A stretch of 64,000 nucleotides of DNA from contig JARDYH010000002.1 of assembly GCA_029215795.1 (NCBI GenBank), positions 58,195,001 to 58,259,000 on the forward strand, read 5' to 3'. The DNA comes from Anniella stebbinsi. Its lineage: Eukaryota > Chordata > Lepidosauria > Squamata > Anniellidae. Below are positions 43,777-54,599 of the stretch, one piece after another (position 1 is the stretch's first letter; every line of letters starts with the position of its first letter). The position numbers and the translations under genes were made by a program. The notes under the pieces are model-generated. The model saw nothing but the letters and a program-made list of their open reading frames with translations, was not told the origin of the DNA and ran no database searches.

Positions 43777-43917
43777 CACATTCAGATTGTGGTTAAACAG
43801 AAGCAATGTGTCCCATGGCAACTTATGGATAGCCTTCCTGCTTTCTCCCAAGGATCCTTGCTAAGTAACAGCAATGTTATACCCCAAAGACACACATATT
43901 CTTGGACTGCAAATGAA

Positions 43918-44237
43918 TAGGGTGACCAGATAAAATCCAGGTCAGGGTTCATGTCACTTTAACAGTTGTAGAGAAAAGAGAATTTCAGCCAGTGTCATTT
44001 GTATGCAATTAGTTCCTGGTGAAATTCCCTCTTCATCACAACAGTTAAAGTTGCAGGCACTATACTAGAGTGACCAGATACAAAAGAAGGCAGGGCCCCT
44101 GCAACTTTAACCGTTGTGATGAAGAGGGAATTTCACCAGGAACTAATTGCATACAAATGACCCTGGCTGAAATTCCCTTTTCTCTACAACTGTTAAAGTT
44201 ACATGAGCCCTGACCTGGATTTTATCTGGTCAGCCTA
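43918..44237. mobile_element. Palindromic hAT-like MITE, long form, 8-bp TSD CAAATGAA
   Basis: 320 bp from TAGGGTGACCAGAT to ATCTGGTCAGCCTA. Flanked by perfect CAAATGAA octamers at 43910-43917 and 44238-44245. Arms, asymmetric centre and length match 27077 and 1553. It is the best-preserved long copy and fixes the family as hAT-like. Confidence 0.92.
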
Positions 44238-44305
44238 CAAATGAATCCTATTCTCCATGGTACTTCTATGCCCCAAATACAGGAGGTATCTTTACCCTTG
44301 TCAAA

Positions 44306-44486
44306 TAGTGTAGAGCACTGGTGAGAGTGTTGGACTGAGTGTGAGATCTAGGTCACCCAGTTAAATCATACATTTAACTAGGTGACCTTGGGCTACTCAT
44401 TCACTCTCAGCCTAACCTACCTCGTAGGGAGACCATGCATATTCCTCGAAGCTTCTTGGAGAGAAGATGAGCTTAAAATAATGTAA
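44306..44486 (+). mobile_element. MIR/CORE-like SINE, diverged
   Basis: AGAGTGTTGGACTGAGTGTG is the head; GGTGACCTTGGGCTACTC and CTCTCAGCCTAACCTACCTC are the CORE part. Confidence 0.72.
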
Positions 44487-46935
44487 AACATTGTTTCAAG
44501 AGGAGAAGCCTCTTACACAAGCTTGTTTTATTGATGCAAAAGTTGCCAATACTGGATGTTAACAATGAACTTTGTAATCATTGTTAATGTGTTGTGATAT
44601 AACCTCAGCAGTCCTTTAACTTCAGCTTTGAATCATCTTTCCACCTCACTTTCTGGCTATAATGGGATTGCTGAGTTTAATTGCTTTGGGTGGGAGATGA
44701 GACAGACCCACACAGCCATTGAGCATGATCATGTCACATTGCTCCTCCCTAACATCCACACGTCCCTTCTGGGATTTATGCTTCTTTCTCACACTGTGTG
44801 GGATGCTGTAATCAGCAGCTTTACTCCTGTCAAAAGCACACAAAAGCTTATAACTAAGTGCATTAAAAAAGTGTGGGGGGGAGACATAAATGCTATGGTG
44901 TGATGGGTCTCATCTCCACTTCCCACATTTCCCTTTTCTATTGCTCCCACATTTGAGCTGTGGGGTTGTTTAGTAGCTGTTTAACAGGGAGCTTACACAG
45001 CTGGTCAGAACGTCGCTTTTGTGAGCAGCAGCAGCAGCAGAAACAGACTAGACCGTTTAATGCCAGATAGTCTATTAATGACTATTAATAATTATAATTG
45101 CCCTGAACAGCCATGATCATTAAAAGGATGCTATACAATTTTAAATCTATAAATATCTTGATGGGGCCTCATTGTTTGGAAACAGTATGGCTCTGATTTT
45201 TATTTTTTTTAAAAGGAAAGGAAATTAGAAGATACAAAATTCAAACATATTGTCAATTAAAGGGGGCAAACAAATTTACAAAGCAGTTGTATCAGTGGAA
45301 ATGAAGGCATACTTTAAAAATCTTAAATGTAAAATTATATGCCTCTGATTACCTCATCTTAGGCCTCAAACAACAGGAGATGACATCATCATGACCTGTT
45401 TCTGAGCTTCACAAAAGCATAACGTTGGCAGACAAAATAGGAGGTTAAATTAACTTTTCATTGGTCAAGAAATTATTAAATTCTTAGAATAATAATAATA
45501 ATAATAATAATAATAGCCATTGAAATGAATTTTCTGTAGTACTTATGCTTATTTGAACATATCTACTATATCTGTTTCATATAGTTAGTGTGTATGAGAG
45601 AGAGAAGCTAGACAAAACATCCCCCCCCATCTTTTGCAATCCCCCCAATCAAATGTCTTGGAGTTGAGTGCTTTTACCTTTTAATATGAAGTGACTGAGG
45701 ATTTTTATTTCTTTATTTCTATTCACAACAAGAACACCAACAAAAATCTCACTGCATCATTCCCATCGGCCATTCTGTCCCAGGAATGCAGCTGGGCTGC
45801 TGTTGACAGCTAAAAGTTTTGTTTTCCTTGATGCAAAAGATAAAAAGATGGAAGAACTTTGGCCACTTCATATTTAAAGATAATAACCCCATCCCCACCT
45901 CACACACACACACACCCTCATATAATTTGCTCACTCTTCAGAGCAACTGATCATTCTGCAAGTCCTGGAGCACTTCCTCTTTAATAAAAAGTAGGATAAC
46001 CAACTCCCCTACTTTTATTGGCTATAGGCTCAATCAATGTGACTATTAATCTAGGATAAAGCTGCTCTTATCTTGACACTAACAGAACACTTCAGGTTCA
46101 GCAGCTGAAGCAGGACCAACTCTAGAAGACATGACTGATCATACATAGTCAGGATTCATAGTTATTGCCTACAAGCTTGAAGAAAAGTAAAAGATTTAAT
46201 GCAAAATAGGAATCGACTCCATTAATTCTATAAATGTAAGAGACAGATTTGGAGTTAAACTTCACCTTCTCCATTCTTCACCCCAATAAAACAATAGAAT
46301 TCATTTATAGGGGAAAATAAAGTAATTATTACCTATTAAATCAGAAGAGGAAAAATTCAGAGGTGAATGTTCCCATTTTTAAGAAATGTGAGCTGCTGAC
46401 CACTTTAAACTTTTTATAGACCTACCACTGAAGACACCTTAGTATTTCTTAAGATGCAGTAACAACACTGTTCTCATTACTTTTCATCTGCTTCTCTTAA
46501 TGCAAGATTTTATTTGGAGTTCTCCATGGCCACTAGTTTCTTTCAGCTGCTTCAAAGTAATTAAAAACCCAGACCTCGAAAAATATGTCATAAAATCTAA
46601 GTTGTCTGGGAGGAATTACAAAGAGCTAGTTTGTACCCATGAAAGTACTTTGCAATTTGCCCACTGTAGGGCTCAACACCAATTATCTAAATGAAGATAA
46701 TTTGAACCAAGCTGATGTCAAGATTTAAGATATCAAGAATTTATTTCCGCAATTGTTGGTATCTATTTCCCTCATAAGCCCTCAAGTGAATTTAGATTTA
46801 TGGATGAATGTGACTTTGCAGCTTGCACCAAAATTATGTTGGATTCCCTGTAGTGCCCTCTGTTGACAGCTGGCCCAATGCAAGTATGAGACTGGATTAT
46901 TAACTATATACATAAGAAATTCAAAATGAATGTGG
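44487..46935. other. Unassigned stretch with an (AAT)n microsatellite
   Basis: 45488-45515 is (AAT)n and 45900-45915 is a CA run. No exon or transposon family recognised in about 2.4 kb. Confidence 0.4.
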
Positions 46936-46943
46936 GAGACAAT
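46936..46943. repeat. Left 8-bp target-site duplication GAGACAAT
   Basis: Identical to 48525-48532. Confidence 0.9.
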
Positions 46944-47102
46944 TAGGGGTGTGCATCGGATCGGATCCGATCCACGATCCGAATCCGATCCGACCCAAAA
47001 TCGGGAAAATCCGATCCGATCCGATCCGATCCGGACAACCTCCGATCCGATCCTGAGCCTAGCTGAGTTTTGCAGCCATGCGTGCAAGGAAGGATCACTC
47101 TG

Positions 47103-47239
47103 GTCTCGATCCCTTTGATCCTTGGTAGTATCCATTACAGGGCTCGTGTCTGCTTGAGTACAAAGTGAAAAGTGAAAGTAGGAAAGGAAACACGAGCCCT
47201 GTAATGGATACTACTAGCAAGGATCAAAGGGATCGAGAC
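47103..47239. repeat. Stem-loop with ~47-bp arms
   Basis: GTCTCGATCCCTTTGATCC through GGGCTCGTGT (47103-47149) pairs with ACACGAGCCC through GGATCAAAGGGATCGAGAC (47190-47239), one 3-bp indel, with a 40-bp loop. Confidence 0.88.
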
Positions 47240-47289
47240 GACTTTTCTTCGCGGGAAGCGGGAGGGGAAGACCTGGCCTCTGTAGAAAT

Positions 47290-48375
47290 TTTTTTGAAAC
47301 ATGTAATTTAAAAATTCCATAGCCATCAAATGCCTGGACCTATAATTCTGAAATTTCTGACACATATCTACCCCTAACCCATCTACAAAGTGAGCAATGT
47401 TCAGACTTCTAACTTTTAAAATAAAAAAGTTATAGGCGTTTCTTTCCTCATTGTTTCAAAAATACCTTGCCACCACATGCCTGGACCCAGCTGTCTGAAA
47501 TTTTACACACATATCAAGCCAAGTGGTACCTGTAATGTGCCCATGTTTCCTGTTTGTATCTTCAAAAATAAAAAAGTGGGAGGCGTAACTGTATTTACCC
47601 CACCACTACCCATTTTTCTAAAATTAATTGCCACACAAGGCAAGCACCTACGTTTCCGAAATTTCACACACATAGGTCCCAAGGTACCGCCTACAATGTG
47701 GCAAAGTTTCATGTGTGTAACTTTAAAAATGACAAAGTTATAGGCATTCCTGGGTATTTATTAAAAAATTAATTGCCACACAAGGCAAGCACCTACGTTT
47801 CCGAAATTTCACACACATGGGTCCCAAGGTAGCACCTACAATGTGGCAAAGTTTCATGTGTGTAACTTTAAAAATGACAAAGTTATAGGTGTTTCTTTCC
47901 TCATTGTTTCAAAAATTAATTGCCACACAAGGAAAGCTCCAATGTTTCTGAAATTTCACACACATATCAAGGCAAGTGGTACCTGTAATGTGCCCAAGTT
48001 TCCTGTTTGTATCTTCAAAAATAAAAAAATGGGAGGCGTAACTGTATTTACCCCACTACTACCCATTTTTCTAAAAATTAATTGCCACACAAGACAAGCA
48101 CCTACGTTTCTGAAATTTCACACACATAGGTCCCAAGGTACCCCCTACAATGTGGCAAAGTTTCATGTGTGTAACTTTAAAAATGACAAAGTTATAGGCA
48201 TTCCTGGGTATTTATTAAAAAATTAATTGCCACAAAATGCATGCACCAATCTTTCTGAAATTTCTCACAGATAACTACCCCTAACCAGTCTACAATGTGC
48301 CCAAGTTTCATCCTTCTATCTTTAAAAATGAAAAAGTTATAGGCGTTTTTGTAAAACAATACTTGGCTATGGGAA
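47290..48375 (+). repeat. Seven ~150-bp tandem units
   Basis: Anchor words ATTGCCACACAAGGCAAGC, GAAATTTCACACACATAGG, CTACAATGTGGCAAAGTTTC and GACAAAGTTATAGGC recur, with the ATTGCCACA anchor at about 47623, 47768, 47919, 48078 and 48224, and two more diverged units before. Spacings are about 145-160 bp. Plus-strand frames (47477-47743, 47843-48226) translate as a ~50-residue repeat with FLKFHTH and VCNFKN, a side effect of the period. Confidence 0.88.
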
Positions 48376-48524
48376 AAAGCATTCAAAATGGCGTCCGATC
48401 CGGATCGGACATCTGGTCCGATCCGATCCGACCAGCCTCCGATCCGATCCGATCCGATCCGACCCCCCAGGTCCGATTCCGATCCGCTATCCGATCCGAT
48501 CCGGGGGGTCAGTGCACATCCCTA

Positions 48525-48532
48525 GAGACAAT
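48525..48532. repeat. Right 8-bp target-site duplication GAGACAAT
   Basis: Pairs with 46936-46943. Confidence 0.9.
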
Positions 48533-48655
48533 ATTCAGAGTACAGTGTTGCAGAAGGGAACAATATAGAAAAGAAAAGACAAAGCATGATCAATTAGGGA
48601 CCATCAAATCTGACCCCTTGTGAGATGGCACCTGTTCCATGCTGTTGCCAACCTA

Positions 48656-48750
48656 GGGTTGTACCCAATGTTAGTCTAACTTCTGTACTAGTTTTTTCAA
48701 TGGACATACTCTAAGTAGGAACACTAACACTGGATACAATCCCTAGAAGT
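48656..48750 (+). repeat. Short interspersed motif
   Basis: TTTTCAATGGACATACTCT then AAGTAGGAACACTAACACTG resembles 7396-7456. Confidence 0.4.
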
Positions 48751-48785
48751 GAAAAAAGATAGAAATGGTTAAACTCAAAGAATTA

Positions 48786-48966
48786 CTGGCCTAGTTCATA
48801 TAAAATAACAACCCACCATAGGTTATGGAGCTTGATGTCTGAACTCAGACCTCTGGGTTGTTTAGAGGCTAAATAATCCAGTGATTAATACATGGTTTGT
48901 TATTGGATTGTTTAGCCTCTAAACAACCCAGCAATCTGAGTTCAGATGTCATGCTGCACAACCTAT
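48786..48966. mobile_element. Hairpin MITE, diverged GGGTTCACACAAC-type
   Basis: CTCTGGGTTGTTTAGAGGCT and AGCCTCTAAACAACCCAGC form a strong inverted pair. CTGAACTCAGA and TCTGAGTTCAGA pair outside it. Confidence 0.6.
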
Positions 48967-48982
48967 GAAAAAGCCAATGGGT

Positions 48983-48983
<1 letters not shown>

Positions 48984-49023
<40 letters not shown>
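48984..49023. repeat. (AAT)n microsatellite at a LINE 3' end
   Basis: About 13 units grown from the L2 tail. Confidence 0.9.
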
Positions 49024-49178
49024 TTATTACTCGCCTCTCCCTCCGGATCGAGGCGGGGAACAACATCAAACATAAAATACACAAAACTGATTAAAAGCAC
49101 ATAAAACCAATACATCATTAAAATACCAATAAAACACCAAAACACTTAAAATTCATCTGGATAGGCCTGCCGGAAGAA
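48984..49178 (-). mobile_element. L2-type LINE 3' end with (AAT)n
   Basis: Inverted copy of the 12350-12570 end: the last codons (FRQAYPDEF then stop) at about 49150-49178, the GAGGCGGGGAAC signature at about 49052, then (AAT)n at 48984-49023. It is a severely 5'-truncated young copy. Confidence 0.88.
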
Positions 49179-49189
49179 TGTTGGACTTC

Positions 49190-50510
49190 TCTAAGCACAG
49201 TTGTGGGCCCTATAGCCTTAGAGTCATGATATGATCCAGAAGTAGACTAGGATGATTTAAAATCCAGTCCAATTTCAGCCTGGGGCTTGAGAGTTTAGCC
49301 CAGCCTGGTTTCTAATATGATACATGGCTGAGAAAGGGTGATTGATTTCGGCCTGCTCAGGCTGTGGAATGTCAGAATGGTGACAGCTGGACTTGGCCTG
49401 GCCTCCACCTATTTACATGCCAAAGGAAAGCAAAACTCCCTTTTAGCCATAGCTGCAAGATAAGGTTTGAGTCAAAAGCCTCTGATTTTCAACCTGAGAA
49501 ATCTTCTGCAGTAACCAGGCAGGGTTGAAATCCAAAGGGGAGAAGGTTTGAGAGGTATCACCAAGGTTAAAATGTCAACTCAAGAGGACAGAATAAAGAT
49601 GGCCTGTTCTGCAGGGCTCATTTACGGGCTAGAATCCTTTCTCAGTTTGGTCATCAGAAGGAGGACTAAAGTGGCCCCTCCCGTATATTTAAGCTGGCAC
49701 AATAGTTACAGAGCTTTTGCAGTGAACACCCACCTTTTCTGCCTCAAACCCTTTCTGCCTGGACTTTCCCCCATCTGCCCCAAACACTTTTTCACTTGGA
49801 CTCTCCATCAAACCTGGACCCTTAACTGTTTGAACTTTGAAATGTTGAGAACTTACATGGAACTTTCCTGAATCCTGGACTTAGTCTGGCTGGGAACATG
49901 GATCATAGAGGCTTTGCATGGGAACCTTTCTACTACCGTGTTCTCTCTCTTGCCTGGTTTTACTTTCATTTAAATGACTTACCTGGACATACTATGAATT
50001 ATGAACTTGAGGCTCTTGTTTGTTCTGAACCTGTACTAGGATTAAAGTGCTGGTGGGCATGTCTTGGAAATGTCTTGAAAACCCGTAATGCTCCCTTGCC
50101 TGGGCTTGTTGTGACCCTTGACTTTCGGTCTGCCATGACACATGTACCATAGAGATTCAGACCTTGAATCTATTGTTGGACTAATCTCTGTGTGGAAATT
50201 CTAATTTTGTAGCCTGCTCTTGAACTACATCTTGAGTTGCCTGGAGTGCTATCCTGCCTGAATTTATCATACCCCTGACCTTGCCTTGTATACAGAACCA
50301 TAGATATCTTGACTTGGAAATTATCATTGGAGTGACCTCTGACACCACTGCAGTTTTTAGGCTTTGAACTGTTTCTTGAACTAAGCAATGTCCCTATAGC
50401 TATTGTTTAGCAATATGATTTCTGGAAAGTGGTAACCGTTAAGCTTTTCCCATGAGATTTACTACAATAAATAGTCTGAGTGATTTTAGTGTCCTGTGTC
50501 ACAGTGAAAA
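49190..50510 (+). repeat. Possible LTR (retroelement-derived), low confidence
   Basis: A TCATGATATGATCCAG start and a GTGTCCTGTGTCACA end bracket sequence with CCGTATATTTAAGC (TATA-like, 49681) and ACAATAAATAGTC (polyA-like, 50465), an order seen in LTRs. No second LTR, primer site or gag/pol was found nearby. Confidence 0.3.
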
Positions 50511-51718
50511 AGTGTTTGTCAGAAAAATGGGCCTCGACAGATAAAGCAGAAGTGGCAGGTGCCCTGCAGGCAACGTGCCTGCTTGAGCACAACAAACCGA
50601 TAGACTATTACATGTGAACAGGGTCACAGATTTCATTCAGCTAATTCATAGACACTGAATTACACAGGCACTGTTGGTTATGAGGAAATCACAGATTTCC
50701 TGTCATTTCTTTGAAATGTCATCTAGCAAAGTTGCTGCCCCATTTTGCAAGGAAGTCTGTGGCTCTGGCTCTGGGAACAAGGAGGATGAGTCCCTTATGA
50801 AGCCATGTTGGCTAACATACCCACCTTAAAATCTGAGATTGGGAGATGGGGTATAGATATTTTCAACAACAAAAATAGGGACGCTAACCCATTGGGACAG
50901 TGACTCTGACACAGATGAAGAGGGATCAGCCAGATCAGTTAGACTAGCAGCACAGGAGGCTGAAATGCTGGATACCTACCAACATAACAACTTCATGCCT
51001 CAGCTTGAGCCACAACCTGTTGGCAAGGCCCCCCTCAAGCTAAAACCTCTGAAATCAGACTACCAGAGACAGTAACCCCTAAGTCTGCCCCCGAAGGAAC
51101 TAATTCACACATCCCATTTCTTTCCCTCCAAGCAGACAACAAACCTGAGGGAACTAACAGAAAGTATGCAGAGTGCTAGTTTCCAGGCCACAGAACTACC
51201 CCTTTAAGCCTTCCGTTACTCAGGGAAAGGTGAGCTGACCTTGACAGGAAAAAGGTCTCACTCAAGCCCAACCCTTGTCAGAATACGTTGCTCAATCAGG
51301 GCTTTGATGGGGTTCTGAAATTTTGGGCTGCCTTGCTGAATATCCCATTATGCCCTGTGAACTTCTGCTCAAGGCCTTGACAGGATGCTCAAGCAATACA
51401 TTCCACTTCTTCCTCAGTAGCCCTGCCCAGTAACTGTGACAAGCACTAGCCTGCTATTCCCCCTGCCCCCATCTCAGAATGGTCCTCTAGCAAAACTAGC
51501 TGCTAACTGGAGTTAAGTATTGAGAAAAGTTCTGCAATTCCTTTTCCAATTTCAGCTGTGTAGTTCTGTTCCAAATTTCCCTTAGGAGTGAAAATGACTA
51601 GATTGCAACTGACTCTAGTAAATTTAGCCAGTACGGGGCTGGGGAAAACAGTTACATTTGCCAATTTAGGATAAGGAATTAACAGGTTCCCTTCCCTAGT
51701 GAGTATTCCTGCCCATTA
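50511..51718. other. Unassigned stretch
   Basis: Might be remnants of the putative LTR element; no open frame supports this. Confidence 0.25.
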
Positions 51719-51820
51719 TATTTGAACAGTTATCAAGCTACCAACGTTGTATTAATATAGTGCCACTAATATTTGAACAGTTATCAAGCTACCAACGTTG
51801 TATTAATATAGTGCCACTAA
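51719..51820. repeat. Perfect 51-bp tandem duplication
   Basis: 51719-51769 and 51770-51820 are identical, TATTTGAACAG to GTGCCACTAA, with no gap. Confidence 0.95.
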
Positions 51821-53018
51821 AGCATTACAGGGAAAGATGCTACAATTGCTTCATGATAATGTGTACAAAGATAAAGAATGAGGCTACTTCAAACTCATTC
51901 TCACTGCGTCATCAGATGGGGGGGGGGAATCGTGTTTCCCTACTGTCACTTTGCCTCGTGCTTCTGTCCCACAATAGGGATGAGCAGCTTCCTCTTTCTT
52001 CACATGGGGAAGAAAGAGGAAGCAAGCAACGACCACATGGCCCATTCAGTGGGAGTTTTAATTGTGATGCTTCTCCTGCACACAGCAGGAAATGGCGGCA
52101 AGTTTTGCTATAGCCCAAAAAATCAGAATTTTCTCTGTCTTTATTTTATGACAGAAAAAAGACCAGAAAGAGCAGGAGACGCATGGGAGGCGGACGTTGT
52201 TGTCAAAAGGACCCATGAAAAACCGTAAGTGGCCAGTAACAAGCATGCTATAAAATACTCATCTGATGATGCTCTCAGTGGGTCCCAACCAACCATAATT
52301 TGCCTTTGCTATAATTAAACATAGCAGCTGCTTCTATAAGGATTGAATAATTTCGTCCATAGGCATGTTGAAAAGCATTTTACAAAATAGCACTATACTA
52401 CTTTTCCTCCATAATGAGACATAAAATTATAAGGCAAAGTTCCATCCACCTGTATGTGTTTACTCCACAAATGTAATGATAGTTTGCTGGTGTAAATCTG
52501 CATCAGATTACTAAACAACTTCCTGAAAAATTCATAATAATTCATGCTTTGAAAAATGCCTAGAGTAGTATTGTGTGGGCTGTACCATTGATAACCATTG
52601 TAGACAGTTGAACAATGTTTTTTTTAGTGTTCTAAGAACAAATGCACATCAAAAAGATTAAAAGAGAGGCAATGTGCATGAGCATCTATTTTGATTATTT
52701 AATGGAATCTGTACAGTTGTTGAAATCATTTGCTAGAAATGTTAAAGTAGTTTTGCTCATAAGCAGTGAATGAATATAAGCATAAATAAGAGCCGAACAA
52801 GCAACTACTGTATATCACAGTAACTACACAGTAATAACATAGATCACTCTCCATAAAATAAATTACACATAGTAATGCTAAACATTATCTCACTGAGATA
52901 CAGTAATTGCATACTAAGCCATCTCTGCTGATAGAATAGTCATGCATATTATCTGTCTAAAAACCTGTTGAAATGCATTGTATACTGTAACATTATAGGT
53001 ACCCATGATAAGATAGCT
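51821..53018. other. Unassigned stretch with a 15-bp-arm hairpin
   Basis: GCTTCCTCTTTCTTC (51987-52001) pairs perfectly with GAAGAAAGAGGAAGC (52009-52023). The surrounding ~330 bp may be a MITE. The rest is featureless. Confidence 0.4.
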
Positions 53019-53142
53019 CAGCCTTCCCGAACATGGTGCTCTCCAATAGTTTTCTACAACAGTTTCCAGCAGCAGAAGCCCGCATGAGATTATGGGAGTT
53101 ATAGTCCAAAATATTTGGAGGACATCATGTTGGGGGAAGGCT
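53019..53142. mobile_element. Palindromic MITE (CTTCCCCACCTGGTG family)
   Basis: CAGCCTTCCCGAACATGGTG mirrored by CATCATGTTGGGGGAAGGCT, with ATGGGAGTTATAGTCC. Confidence 0.75.
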
Positions 53143-53315
53143 AGAATAGCAAATGGACCCGATATAGGACATTTGTGGTTCAGCTTGTGATATATGAAAG
53201 TAGTTGTTACTCAGGACCAATAATAAGGAGGCTTCTGAATTCTGTAACAAACAAATAAAACTGGAGTTCAGAGGTGAATTAGTGAGGGAGCTAGCAGTAG
53301 CAGCATGGGGGGCTG

Positions 53316-54028
53316 AGGGCTGTCTTCACAGCACTGGGTTGGCATCACCTCCCTCTTCAACCCCGTGCTTTCTCTCTTCTGGGGTGACATCGGGAAATCC
53401 CAACACCAAGAAGGGAGGGTGGGATTTCTGGGTGGCCATCTGAGTTCCAGAGCTACCCCCACCCTCTTCCTGGTGGAAGGCAACCAATTGATGGTTGCCT
53501 TCCACCAGTCTCCGTCCCCAGGTTGACCCCAGATTGGCCAAGGAGTGACATTACATGGTGGAACCACCATGTTGTCACTCCATTTGAAAAAGTCTGGGTA
53601 AGGCTGCCTCTACAAGAGGCATTTAAAGCTCTTTCAAGGCGCATTAAAATTTTTACCTCTACAAGAACGGAGCGCAAATTGGGCGTAGAGGCGCGTTTTC
53701 TCTCCGATTATGCGCATTATCGAATGCGCGTTAAATAGCGAGTTTTATTTTGCTCCGGCCGTTAAAGCGCATTTTGACTATGTGAACAAGCGATTCTCTG
53801 CATGTCAACAGTTTAAATCGTGTTTCGGTCATCCAGTAATGCGCTTCGCCGCCTCTCGTACAGAGGTATTAGGCGTAACTGCGCTTCTGCAAATATGCGC
53901 ATAATCGCCTAACCAGGTGTAAAGGCGAATTCTTGTAGATGAGGCCTAAATCCCCAACTTTTTCAAAATGCTGCAACACGGTGCAAATCCACAGCCACCA
54001 CAGGGTTTTCCTGCGTATAGACAGCCTG
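53316..54028. mobile_element. MITE, GGGGGCTGTCTTCACAGC family, copy B, interrupted
   Basis: Left AGGGCTGTCTTCACAGC, right GCGTATAGACAGCC. A different MITE (53602-53946) sits in its middle: AAAAAGTCTGGGTAA stops at 53601 and ATCCCCAACTTTTT resumes at 53950. Copy C at 24938 shows the uninterrupted GGGGTAAGTCCCCAAC. Confidence 0.75.
53602..53946. mobile_element. CpG-rich MITE family, copy 3, 3-bp TSD TAA
   Basis: 345 bp; ends GGCTGCCTCTACAAGAGGC and TTCTTGTAGATGAGGCC. TAA on both sides (53599-53601, 53947-53949). The paralogous empty site in copy C of the host MITE has a single TAA, which confirms the duplication. Dense GCGCATTA words; no ORF. Confidence 0.9.
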
Positions 54029-54599
54029 CTGGTAAGAGAACAGGAGGGGAAGGCCAGAGACACTACCTCCACTATCCAGGTCACCAGTGATCCAGCTATA
54101 TAAATATAAACATACAAATTTAATGGAGATCCACCCAAACTGTTTCATGTGGCCACTTCACTGAAGCAAGGAGCCATTCAAACCTGTTTGACTTGTTAGC
54201 TGCTTACAGACTGGTGGCTCCTGGCACATCTAATCATTACTCTTCCACTGTAAGCCCCAAGTGGAACTGCAATTGACTCTCCACACTCTCAGGGGTATCA
54301 CACTTTTTCTATTTGTACATCCTGCTCTGCTTCAGCCACACCAATGGGTGCGACGTAGCTGTTGTGGATGGGGAACACAGGACTGTCCAACCATCAACAG
54401 TACAACCATTAAAAAAATATCCAAGTGATCTTTAAAAAAAAAAGTAATTAACATGAAAATGCTGATTCATTTAAGTGTGATTGTCCAATTACTGCCCATG
54501 GTGATGACCAGAAGACCTCACTGTATGTGGAGAGGAGATATATATATATATATATATATATGGCAACATGAGCTACCACTAATTAAGCCAGCACCCTAT
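54029..54599. other. Unassigned stretch with (AT)n
   Basis: 54538-54561 is (AT)n. Otherwise nothing recognised. Confidence 0.4.

Larger units (their letters stand above)
46944..48524. mobile_element. hAT-like non-autonomous element with ~150-bp array, 8-bp TSD
   Basis: 1581 bp from TAGGGGTGTGCATCGG to TGCACATCCCTA, flanked by perfect GAGACAAT octamers (46936-46943, 48525-48532). Subterminal GGATCGGATCC and CCGATCCGATCC words match the 14627 element. The interior is different: a 47-bp-arm stem-loop (47103-47239) and seven ~150-bp units. No transposase is encoded. Transposase would have to come from an unlinked hAT. Confidence 0.9.

Noticed and set aside
47477..48226. Repeat-protein gene
   Set aside because: The periodic frames follow from a ~150-bp DNA repeat inside a non-autonomous transposon, vary in period and carry frame breaks.
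47290..48375. CRISPR-like array
   Set aside because: Units are about 150 bp, diverged throughout and in a vertebrate context; there is no repeat/spacer structure.
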